Positions 55,434 through 62,958 of a stretch of 64,000 nt of DNA are shown here, piece by piece. Both the position numbers and the translations under genes were made by a program. Position 1 is the stretch's first letter. Every line of letters begins with the position of its first letter. Source of the DNA: Pseudomonas sp. 10-1B (GTDB lineage: Bacteria; Pseudomonadota; Gammaproteobacteria; Pseudomonadales; Pseudomonadaceae); assembly GCF_000935045.1 (NCBI RefSeq), contig NZ_JYKS01000015.1:186001-250000 (forward strand), in the 5' to 3' direction. The notes beneath the pieces were generated by a model that made no database searches, was not told the DNA's origin, and was given only the letters and a program-made list of their open reading frames with translations.

Positions 55434-56213
55434 ATGAAGCCCACCGTCCTTATCGAACGGCAAGAAGCCATTGCCATCGTCACCCTCAGTCATCCGGGCA
55501 AGATGAACGCCCTCACTCTGTCCATGTGGCAAGAGCTAGGTGATGTCATGACCGAACTGTCCGCAGACCTCAGCGTGCGCTGCGTGGTGTTGCGCGGCGC
55601 CGGCGAACAGGCCTTCGCCGCCGGCGCCGACGTCGGTGAATTCCCCGCGGTCCGCGCCAACCCACCTCAGGCCCGCCACTACGCCGAGGTGACATCGGCC
55701 GCCATGCGCGCGGTCGCCGACTGCCCGCACCCAGTGATCGCGATGATCCACGGCGTGTGTGTCGGCGGCGGCCTGGAAATCGCCGCCCTGTGCGACCTGC
55801 GCATCTGTGGCACGTCCAGCCGCTTCGGCGCACCGGTCGGCAAGCTCGGACTGGTCATGTCCTATGACGAAATGGCCGGGCTGGTGGCGCTCGCCGGACG
55901 CTCGACGACCCTGGAGATCCTGCTCGAAGGGCGGATCCTCGATGCCCAGGACGCCTACGTGAAAAACCTCGTGACCCGCGTCGTCGCCGATGCCGAAGTG
56001 CAGGCCGAGACTCTCGCCACCGCCCGGCGCATCAGCCAGGGCGCGCCACTGGTCGCCCGCTGGCACCGCCAGGCAGCGCGACAACTGGAGGCCGGCGTGC
56101 CGCCCACCGTCGAGCAGATCGACGACAGCTACGCCTGCTATGACAGCAACGATTTCCAGACTGGCCTGAACGCGTTCATCGCCAAGACCAAACCACAATT
56201 CGAGGGCAAATGA
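55434..56213 (+). CDS. Enoyl-CoA hydratase/isomerase family protein
   Basis: 259 aa crotonase-fold protein. LSHPGKMNALTLSMWQELGDV is the N-terminal signature, GAGEQAFAAGADVGEF and MIHGVCVGGGLEIAALCDLRI hold the oxyanion-hole backbone amides. The acidic residue positions needed for full hydratase activity are not all clear; it could be an isomerase or hydrolase. I start at ATG 55434, though the strong AGGAGG lies 40 nt upstream with a GC-rich hairpin between, so an unusual leader or start is possible. It ends 1 nt before the CoA-transferase start. Confidence 0.85.
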   Translation: MKPTVLIERQEAIAIVTLSHPGKMNALTLSMWQELGDVMTELSADLSVRCVVLRGAGEQAFAAGADVGEFPAVRANPPQARHYAEVTSAAMRAVADCPHPVIAMIHGVCVGGGLEIAALCDLRICGTSSRFGAPVGKLGLVMSYDEMAGLVALAGRSTTLEILLEGRILDAQDAYVKNLVTRVVADAEVQAETLATARRISQGAPLVARWHRQAARQLEAGVPPTVEQIDDSYACYDSNDFQTGLNAFIAKTKPQFEGK

Positions 56214-56214
56214 C

Positions 56215-57423
56215 ATGGGACCGCTGACAGGAATGCGCGTGGTAGAACTGGCTCACATCATGTCCGGGCCGGTGTGCGGCATGATGCTCGCCGACATGGG
56301 TGCGGACGTAGTGAAGGTCGAGAAAGTCCCGGACGGCGACGACTCGCGGCGCTTCTCGCCGATCATGGCCAGCGGTGAGTCGGCCTCGTTCATGGTGGTC
56401 AACCGCAACAAGCGCGGCATCGGCCTGAACCTCAAGACCGACGGCGGGCGTGACGTGCTGCGTCGCCTGCTGATGGAGGCGGACGTGGTCACGGAGAACT
56501 ACCGCGCCGGCACCATGGAAAAATTCGGCCTGGGTTACGACACCCTCAAGACCCTCAACCCCGGCCTGATTTACTGCGCGATTTCCGGTTACGGACGCAG
56601 CGGCCCCTTCGGCGACAAAGGCGGCTTCGACCTGATTGCCCAGGGCATGAGCGGCATGATGAGCATGACCGGTGAAGCCGGGCGCGAGCCGGTCAAGGCC
56701 GGTTCGCCCGTGGCCGACATCAACTCCGGCATCCTCGCCGCCCTCGGTATTTGCGCCGCTTACGCCGCCAAACAACGCACCGGGCTGGGGCAGATGGTCG
56801 ATACCTCGCTGTTCGAGGCCGGCCTGCAACAAATGTACTGGCCGGCAGCGGCGTATTTCGCCGACGGCACCATCCTGCCGAAGATGGGCTCGGCCAACTC
56901 CACCAGTGCGCCGTATCAAGTGTTCCGCACTGCGGACGGCTGGATCAACATCGGTGCCGCCAACCAGGCCAACTACGAACGACTGGTCGAGGCGCTGGCC
57001 GTACCGCAACTCAAGGCCGACCCCCGCTTCGCCAGCAACGCCTTGCGCATGGAGCACCGCCTGGCGCTGGTGGAAATCCTCAATGAAGTGCTGGTCGCGC
57101 GCACCACCGATCAATGGATGGTGTTGTTCGACAGCCTCGGCCTGCCGGCCGGACCGGTCCTGGACATCGCGGCGGCACTGGCGCATCCGCAGACCCAGGC
57201 TCGAGGCATGGTGGTGGAAACCGACCACCCCACCGAGGGCAAGGTCCGGGGCATGGGCCTGCCGATCCACTTTTCCGACATGGACAACGCCGCGCCAGCG
57301 ACCAGCCGCCCGGCGCCGCTGCTCGGCGAACACACCCGCGAGGTGCTCAAGGAAAGCGGCTATGCGCAGGACGAAATCGACGAACTGATTCGCACCCAGG
57401 CCGTCGTGGCACTCGCTTCGTAA
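56215..57423 (+). CDS. CaiB/BaiF family CoA-transferase
   Basis: 402 aa class III CoA-transferase. LTGMRVVELAHIMSGPVCGMMLADMGADVVKVEKVPDGDDSR is the family start, and the catalytic aspartate is in GQMVDTSLFEAGLQQ (about residue 197). It moves CoA from one acyl thioester to a carboxylic acid, presumably activating the imported substrate. It follows the crotonase gene by 1 nt, so translation is coupled. A REP inverted pair (57435-57515) comes immediately after. Confidence 0.9.
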   Translation: MGPLTGMRVVELAHIMSGPVCGMMLADMGADVVKVEKVPDGDDSRRFSPIMASGESASFMVVNRNKRGIGLNLKTDGGRDVLRRLLMEADVVTENYRAGTMEKFGLGYDTLKTLNPGLIYCAISGYGRSGPFGDKGGFDLIAQGMSGMMSMTGEAGREPVKAGSPVADINSGILAALGICAAYAAKQRTGLGQMVDTSLFEAGLQQMYWPAAAYFADGTILPKMGSANSTSAPYQVFRTADGWINIGAANQANYERLVEALAVPQLKADPRFASNALRMEHRLALVEILNEVLVARTTDQWMVLFDSLGLPAGPVLDIAAALAHPQTQARGMVVETDHPTEGKVRGMGLPIHFSDMDNAAPATSRPAPLLGEHTREVLKESGYAQDEIDELIRTQAVVALAS

Positions 57424-57434
57424 ACCCCACCGGC

Positions 57435-57515
57435 AGGAGCGAGCTTGCTCGCGATCAGGTGTGTCAGGCAACTCAGTGCTGATTGACACACCGCATCGCG
57501 AGCAAGCTCGCTCCT
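57435..57515. repeat. Inverted REP pair of a different Pseudomonas type
   Basis: A 21-base arm at 57435-57455 (begins AGGAGCGAGCTTGCTCGCG) and its exact inverse at 57495-57515, with inner arms GGTGTGTCA (57458-57466) and TGACACACC (57484-57492). The motif GCGAGCTTGCTCGCG is the form common in P. fluorescens-type genomes, unlike the CGGGTnAACCCG type at 39 kb. It can protect the upstream mRNA end between the CoA-transferase and TRAP genes. Confidence 0.88.
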
Positions 57516-57556
57516 ACAGGCATCAGAACAACAACAAAAACAAGAAGGTGAACATC

Positions 57557-58600
57557 ATGAGCCGTATCTTGACCGAGTCCGTCAGCCGCCGATCCTTCCT
57601 GGTTTCTGCCGGCGCCACCGTGGGCGGCGCCTTCGCCGCCAGCCTGCTGCCATCCGGCGTCTTCGCCGCGACCAAACCCATCGTGCTGCGCTACACCAGC
57701 AGCCTGCCCGACACCCACCCGCTGAACCAGCAGATGAAAGCCGCCTCGCAAGCCATCAAGGCGGAAACCAACGGCGCGGTCGACCTGCAGGTGTACGCCA
57801 ACGGCGCCATGGGTGGCGACACCGACATGCTGTCCCAGGTCCGGGCCGGCGCCATCGACTTCATTCCATTGCCCGGCGCGATTCTGTCGACCCTGGTGCC
57901 GGTGATGTCGATCGAAAGCATGCCGTTCGCCTTCAAGGACTACGACAGCGTCTGGTCGGCCCTGGACGGCAAGCTGGGCGAGCACCTGCGGGCGAAGACC
58001 GCCAAGGTCGGGCTGATCCCGATGGAGAAAGTCTGGAACAACGGCTTCCGCCAGATCACCAGTTCGACCCGGCCAATCAACACGCCGCAGGACCTCGCCG
58101 GCTTCAAGCTGCGCGTCCTGGTGAGCCCATTGTGGACGTCGATGTTCAGTGCCCTGGGCGCCTCGCCGACCGGTATCAGCATCAACGAAACCTACTCGGC
58201 GTTGCAGACCAAAGTGGTCGACGGCCAGGAAAACCCGCTGGTGGTGGTCGAGTCGGCACGCTTCTACGAAGTGCAGAAATTCTGCTCCATGACCGACCAC
58301 ATCTGGGGCGGGTTCTGGATCGTCGCTTCCGGCAAGACCTTCCCCAAGTTGCCCACCGACGTGCAGGAAATCGTCTCGCGGCAGATCAACGCCGCCGCTC
58401 TGGTCCAGCGTCAGCAAGTGATCGACCTCAACGCCAGCCTGGAGCCGTCCCTCACCGCCCACGGCATCACCTTCAACAAGGTCGATCGCTCATTGTTCCG
58501 CGCCGACCTGCAAGCCAAGGGCTTCTACACACAATGGAAGGAAAAGTACGGCGCGCAAGCCTGGGGCCTGCTCGAGCAGTACGCGGGTCAACTGTCCTAA
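57557..58600 (+). CDS. TRAP transporter substrate-binding protein (DctP family)
   Basis: 347 aa. The signal peptide carries a twin-arginine-like motif (SRRSFLVSAGATVGG) and ends near GVFA before ATKPIVLRY. The body matches DctP proteins (YTSSLPDTHPLNQQMKAASQAIKAETNGAVDLQVYANGAMGG) and includes the conserved Arg region RQITSSTRPINTPQDLAGFKLRV that binds the substrate carboxylate. AGAAGGTG is 6-8 nt upstream. It delivers a carboxylic acid to the fused membrane component next door. Confidence 0.9.
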   Translation: MSRILTESVSRRSFLVSAGATVGGAFAASLLPSGVFAATKPIVLRYTSSLPDTHPLNQQMKAASQAIKAETNGAVDLQVYANGAMGGDTDMLSQVRAGAIDFIPLPGAILSTLVPVMSIESMPFAFKDYDSVWSALDGKLGEHLRAKTAKVGLIPMEKVWNNGFRQITSSTRPINTPQDLAGFKLRVLVSPLWTSMFSALGASPTGISINETYSALQTKVVDGQENPLVVVESARFYEVQKFCSMTDHIWGGFWIVASGKTFPKLPTDVQEIVSRQINAAALVQRQQVIDLNASLEPSLTAHGITFNKVDRSLFRADLQAKGFYTQWKEKYGAQAWGLLEQYAGQLS

Positions 58601-58615
58601 GCCGGAGACACAGTC

Positions 58616-60514
58616 ATGAAAAACGAGATACCAATGACGGACGTTCCCCCTGCTGAAGGACTCAGCCCGTGCCAGGCCACCTTTCGCCTGGGCCGCGCAC
58701 TCGACACCGGCCTGCGCTGGCTGACCGAAGGCAGCGCGGCGTTGCTGGTGGTGATCGAAGTCGTCCTGCTGTTCTGCAACGTGTTTTCCCGCTACGTGCT
58801 CAACCAGCCGATCGTCTGGGGTGACGAACTGGCGTCGCTGCTGTTCCTGTGGCTGGCGATGCTCGGCTCGGTGGTGGCGATGCGGCGCGGCGAGCACATG
58901 CGCCTGACCTCGTTCATCGCGCGGCTTTCGGCGGAAAAGCGCGAATTCGTCGACACCCTCGGCGCGATGATCGTCATCACGTTCATCGGGCTGTTGTTCA
59001 CCCCGGCGTGGGAGTACGTCAGCGACGAATGGATCATCACCACCGCCGCCCTGGAAATCCCCAACGCCTTTCGCGTATCGGCCATTGCCGTCGGCCTGAG
59101 CCTGATGCTGATGACCTGCGTCGCCCGCCTGCTGACCCGGGCCCGGTTGATCGACTTCTCGGTGTCGGTGGCGATGCTCGCGTCCCTCGGCGCGCTATTG
59201 TGGGTGGGCGAAAGCACGATGCTGTTGATGGGCAACTGGAACCTGGTGATATTTTTCATGATCGGGGTGATGGCGATGATCGTCATCGGTGTGCCGATCA
59301 TGGTCGCGTTCGGCCTGGCGACCGTGGCGTACCTGTCGAGCATGACCAGCACGCCGCTGAGCCTGGTGGTCGGGCGGATGGACGAGGGCATGGCCAGCCT
59401 GATTCTGCTGGCGATCCCGCTGTTCGTGTTCCTCGGCGCGCTGATCGAGGCCATGGGCATGGCGCGGGCGATGATTCGCTTCCTGTGCTCGTTGATCGGT
59501 CACGTGCGTGGCGGCCTTTCCTATGTGCTGATTGGCGCGATCTACCTGATCTCGGGTATTTCCGGCTCGAAAGCGGCGGACATGGCGGCCATCGCCCCGG
59601 CGTTGTTTCCGGAAATGAAGAAGCGCGGCGAAGATGAAAACGAACTGGTGGCGATGCTCAATGCCTCCGGCGCCATGTCGGAAACCATCCCGCCGAGCCT
59701 GGTGCTGATCACTATCGGTTCGGTTACCGGCGTGTCGATTTCCGCGCTGTTCACCGGTGGTTTCATGCCGGCGGTGGTCGGCGCAATCGCCATGGCGGCG
59801 GTGATCTGGTGGAAGAACCGCAAGGGCCAGGCCTCCACAGGCAAACGCGCCTCGGGCAAGGAAATCGGCCACTCGCTACTGCTGGCCCTGCCCGCACTGG
59901 CCCTGCCCTTCGTGATCCGCACGGCGGTGGTCGAAGGCGTGGCCACCGCCACCGAAGTCGCTGCCATCGGCGTCGCCTACACCTTCATCGTTGGCCTGCT
60001 GTGCTATCGCTGCTTCGACTGGCGCCGGCTGTACCCGATTCTGGTCAGCACCGCATCGCTGTCCGGGGCAATCCTGATCATCATCGGCAGCGCCACGGCC
60101 ATGGCCTGGGCGCTGACCCAATCGGGCTTCTCGCACCAACTGGCGCAAGTCATGGCCATGGTGCCCGGTGGGGCCATGGGCTTCCTGATCATTTCGGCGG
60201 TGGCGTTCATCCTGCTCGGCAGTTTCCTGGAAGGCATCCCGGCCATCGTGCTGTTCGGCCCGCTGCTGTTTCCGATTGCCAAGGCCCTAGGCATCAACGA
60301 CGTGCACTACGCGATGGTGGCGATCTTCGCCATGGGCCTGGGCCTGTTCGCACCGCCCTTCGGCGTGGGCTTCTATGCCGCGTGCGCCATCGCCAAGGTC
60401 GACCCCAGCGGCGCCATGCGCCGGGTCTGGCCGTATCTCGGCGCACTGGTGGTCGCCCTCGGGGTGCTGATCGCCGTGCCGTGGGTCTCCATCGGTTTCC
60501 TCCCCAACAAGTGA
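58616..60514 (+). CDS. TRAP transporter fused small and large permease (DctQM)
   Basis: 632 aa. DctQ-like part in residues about 20-190 (WLTEGSAALLVVIEVVLLFCNVFSRYVLNQPIVWGDELASLLFLW, then EHMRLTSFIARL), then DctM (residues about 200-632, about 12 helices, with MVAFGLATVAYLSSM and GSKAADMAAIAPALFPEMKKRG). The fusion makes the whole membrane unit a single protein. It imports the operon's carboxylic acid using a sodium or proton gradient. It begins 15 nt after dctP. Confidence 0.9.
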   Translation: MKNEIPMTDVPPAEGLSPCQATFRLGRALDTGLRWLTEGSAALLVVIEVVLLFCNVFSRYVLNQPIVWGDELASLLFLWLAMLGSVVAMRRGEHMRLTSFIARLSAEKREFVDTLGAMIVITFIGLLFTPAWEYVSDEWIITTAALEIPNAFRVSAIAVGLSLMLMTCVARLLTRARLIDFSVSVAMLASLGALLWVGESTMLLMGNWNLVIFFMIGVMAMIVIGVPIMVAFGLATVAYLSSMTSTPLSLVVGRMDEGMASLILLAIPLFVFLGALIEAMGMARAMIRFLCSLIGHVRGGLSYVLIGAIYLISGISGSKAADMAAIAPALFPEMKKRGEDENELVAMLNASGAMSETIPPSLVLITIGSVTGVSISALFTGGFMPAVVGAIAMAAVIWWKNRKGQASTGKRASGKEIGHSLLLALPALALPFVIRTAVVEGVATATEVAAIGVAYTFIVGLLCYRCFDWRRLYPILVSTASLSGAILIIIGSATAMAWALTQSGFSHQLAQVMAMVPGGAMGFLIISAVAFILLGSFLEGIPAIVLFGPLLFPIAKALGINDVHYAMVAIFAMGLGLFAPPFGVGFYAACAIAKVDPSGAMRRVWPYLGALVVALGVLIAVPWVSIGFLPNK

Positions 60515-60542
60515 TTTCGACCCTTCAACCACGAGGTTTGCC

Positions 60543-61001
60543 ATGAATTTCTCCACACTCCAAACCGGTACCGCCACCGAACGCCGACTGACCGTCGATA
60601 CACCACGCGCCATCTCGTTTCTCGGCGAGGACCTGCGCATCTACGCCACGCCCCGGCTGGTGGACGACATCGAACAGACCTGCCTTGACTACCTGCTGAC
60701 CTTCCTCGACGAAGGCGAGAACACCGTCGGCGCAGCGGTCGATATCCGCCACGTCGGCGCGACGCTGCTGGGCATGTCGGTGAGCATTACCGCCACTGTC
60801 ACCCGCATCGAAGGTCGCAGCGTTACCTTCAACGTCGAAGTGCGCGATGACGTCGAGCTGGTCGCCACCGCCGCACACACCCGGGTCGTGGTGAACGTCG
60901 CCAAGCTGCGCAGTCGCGTCCAGGCCAAGGCCGACGCTGCGGCGGCGGGCGAAGTCGAGGACGGTGTGCTCAGCCCTTCCCAATTCGCCGCGTCGCGCTG
61001 A
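60543..61001 (+). CDS. FlK-like (fluoroacetyl-CoA thioesterase-like) hot-dog protein
   Basis: 152 aa hot-dog fold. The arrangement YATPRLVDDIEQTCLDYL, then VDIRHVGATLLG, lines up with the FlK active-site Thr, Glu and His (T in ATPRLV, E in DIEQT, H in IRHVG). FlK-type proteins hydrolyse acyl-CoA thioesters; others in this branch are of unknown function. GAGG is 7 nt upstream of the ATG. Its position in an operon with CoA-transferase and crotonase suggests release of an acyl-CoA product, or correction of dead-end thioesters. Confidence 0.78.
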   Translation: MNFSTLQTGTATERRLTVDTPRAISFLGEDLRIYATPRLVDDIEQTCLDYLLTFLDEGENTVGAAVDIRHVGATLLGMSVSITATVTRIEGRSVTFNVEVRDDVELVATAAHTRVVVNVAKLRSRVQAKADAAAAGEVEDGVLSPSQFAASR

Positions 61002-61015
61002 GTCGGGCCACCGCC

Positions 61016-61975
61016 ATGCTCACGCTCCAAGAACGCAACGGGTTGCCCAGCCTGGCCGCCGCGGATGCGCTGCCGCTGATCGACGCCCATCACCACCTCT
61101 GGGACCTGGGCAACGGCCGCTATCCCTGGCTGCAGAACGAGTACCACGAGGACTTTTTCCTCGGTGACTATCGCCACCTGTGCCGGGATTTTCTGCCGGA
61201 ACATTTTCTCGCCCTCAGCCAGCGCCAGCGGCTGGTCGGCACGGTGCACGTCGAAGCCGAGCGTGCCCGTGACGAACAGGTCGCCGAAACCCGATGGCTG
61301 GAGCAGGTACACGCCCGCTTCGGCTTCCCGAACGCCATCGTCGCCCATGCCTGGTTCGACCGCGAAGACAGCGCCGACATCCTCGCCGCCCAGGCCGCCC
61401 GTCCGCTGGTCAAGGGCATCCGCTCGAAACCGGTGACCTCGGCGTCACCGCACGTTTCTGTCACCGGAGCCCGGGGCACCATGCAGGATCCGCGCTGGCT
61501 CGAAGGGTTTTCGCGGCTGGCCAATCATGACCTGTCGTGGGACCTGCGGGTGCCGCCCTGGCATCTGGTCGAGGCTGCCGAGGTCGCGGCGATGTTTCCG
61601 TGCATCCGCATCGCCCTCAATCACACCGGTTTCGCCTGGGACCGCAGCCCCGAGGGCATGGCCCGCTGGCGCAAAGGCCTGGAAGCCCTGGCGTTGCAGC
61701 CCAACGTGCACATCAAGCTGTCGGAATTCGGGCTCAAGGATTCGCCCTGGCGGTATGAGGACAACCGGGTGGTGGTGCTGACCGCACTGGAGATTTTCGG
61801 TGCCGGGCGCTGCATGTTCGCCAGCAATTTTCCGGTGGCTGGGTTGCGCGCTTCCTACGACACGATTGCCGACGGCGTGGCCAGCATGCTCGCACCCATG
61901 GGGCGCGCCGTGCAGGAAGCCGTGTTCGCCGACAACGCCCGTCGCTTCTATCGGCTGGAGCCAGACCATGAATGA
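61016..61975 (+). CDS. COG3618 amidohydrolase (lactonase-like), first copy
   Basis: 319 aa TIM-barrel hydrolase of the amidohydrolase_2 family. The HxH metal motif is in PLIDAHHHLWDLGN (about residues 20-33), NHTGFAWDR holds the next conserved His, and the terminal motif is FASNFPVAGL. In many relatives this last motif is SDWP with a catalytic Asp; here it is Asn. Family members hydrolyse lactones such as 2-pyrone-4,6-dicarboxylate or sugar lactones. The stop overlaps the start of the next, paralogous gene. Confidence 0.85.
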   Translation: MLTLQERNGLPSLAAADALPLIDAHHHLWDLGNGRYPWLQNEYHEDFFLGDYRHLCRDFLPEHFLALSQRQRLVGTVHVEAERARDEQVAETRWLEQVHARFGFPNAIVAHAWFDREDSADILAAQAARPLVKGIRSKPVTSASPHVSVTGARGTMQDPRWLEGFSRLANHDLSWDLRVPPWHLVEAAEVAAMFPCIRIALNHTGFAWDRSPEGMARWRKGLEALALQPNVHIKLSEFGLKDSPWRYEDNRVVVLTALEIFGAGRCMFASNFPVAGLRASYDTIADGVASMLAPMGRAVQEAVFADNARRFYRLEPDHE

Positions 61976-62927
61976 CCTTGCACCCATCGACTGGCGCGCG
62001 CGTTTTCTCGCCAGCGGTGACGACGCGGACCTGCCCATCGTCGATGCGCACCAACACTACTTCGACGTCGAAAACCATTATTACCCCTGGTTGAACGACC
62101 GCCCGTTGCGACCCTTCCGCTATGGCGATTACTCGTCGATCTGCCGCAATTTCCTGCCCGCGGACTACCAACGTCTGGCCGGCCATCATCGCGTGGTGCA
62201 AACGGTGGTCATAGAAGGCGAATGGGACCCGGCGACATCAGCCGATGAACTGACCTTCGTCGACGCACTGGCGCAGCAGGAAGCCAGCATCGGCGCCATG
62301 GTGGCGCAGGCCTGGCTCGATCGCGCGGACATCGGCGAACTGCTGCGCCTGTACGGCGCTCACCCGCTGGTGCGGGGCATTCGCCACAAGCCGACGGTGA
62401 CCACCTACCAACACTGGCGGGAGGACTTCGTGGCCGCCGGCTCCATGCGTGATCCGCGCTGGCGTGAGGGTTACGCGCAACTGGCTCAGCACGGCCTGCA
62501 CTTCGAATTACAAGCACCGTGGTGGCACCTGCCGGAAGCCGCCGAACTGGCGCGGGATTTTCCCGACGTGCCCATCGTCGTCAATCACACCGCCTTGCCG
62601 GCCGACCGCAGCGAAGCCGGCCTGGCCGGCTGGCGCGACAACCTGGCGCTGCTGGCGCGCGAGGCGAATGTCGTACTGAAGATTTCCGGCATCTGCATCC
62701 CTGGCCAGGCCTGGCCCGTCGAAGCCAACCGCAGGGTGGTCGACGATGCGATCTCGATCTTCGACGTCAGCCGCTGCGCCTTCGCCAGCAATTACCCGGT
62801 CGACGGCGTGGTGAACAGCCTCAGCGAGGTGTTCGACGGTTTGAAGCACCTCGTCAGGTCCCGTCCCCGCAGCGAGCGGCTGGCCCTGTTTCATGACAAC
62901 GCCCGGCGCATCTACCGGCTCGCTTGA
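61968..62927 (+). CDS. COG3618 amidohydrolase (lactonase-like), second copy
   Basis: 319 aa, paralogous to the preceding protein. The metal motif is VDAHQHYFDVENHYYPWL (HxH, about residues 27-29), followed by NHTALPADRS and FASNFPV-like FASNYPVDGV, again Asn in place of the usual Asp. ATG 61968 overlaps the upstream gene by 8 bp, so both should be produced together. Two adjacent copies suggest either a two-step lactone/ester hydrolysis or a heteromeric enzyme. Confidence 0.85.
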   Translation: MNDLAPIDWRARFLASGDDADLPIVDAHQHYFDVENHYYPWLNDRPLRPFRYGDYSSICRNFLPADYQRLAGHHRVVQTVVIEGEWDPATSADELTFVDALAQQEASIGAMVAQAWLDRADIGELLRLYGAHPLVRGIRHKPTVTTYQHWREDFVAAGSMRDPRWREGYAQLAQHGLHFELQAPWWHLPEAAELARDFPDVPIVVNHTALPADRSEAGLAGWRDNLALLAREANVVLKISGICIPGQAWPVEANRRVVDDAISIFDVSRCAFASNYPVDGVVNSLSEVFDGLKHLVRSRPRSERLALFHDNARRIYRLA

Positions 62928-62958
62928 GTCGACCTGCAGTCTTTATCAGGAGTCCAAC

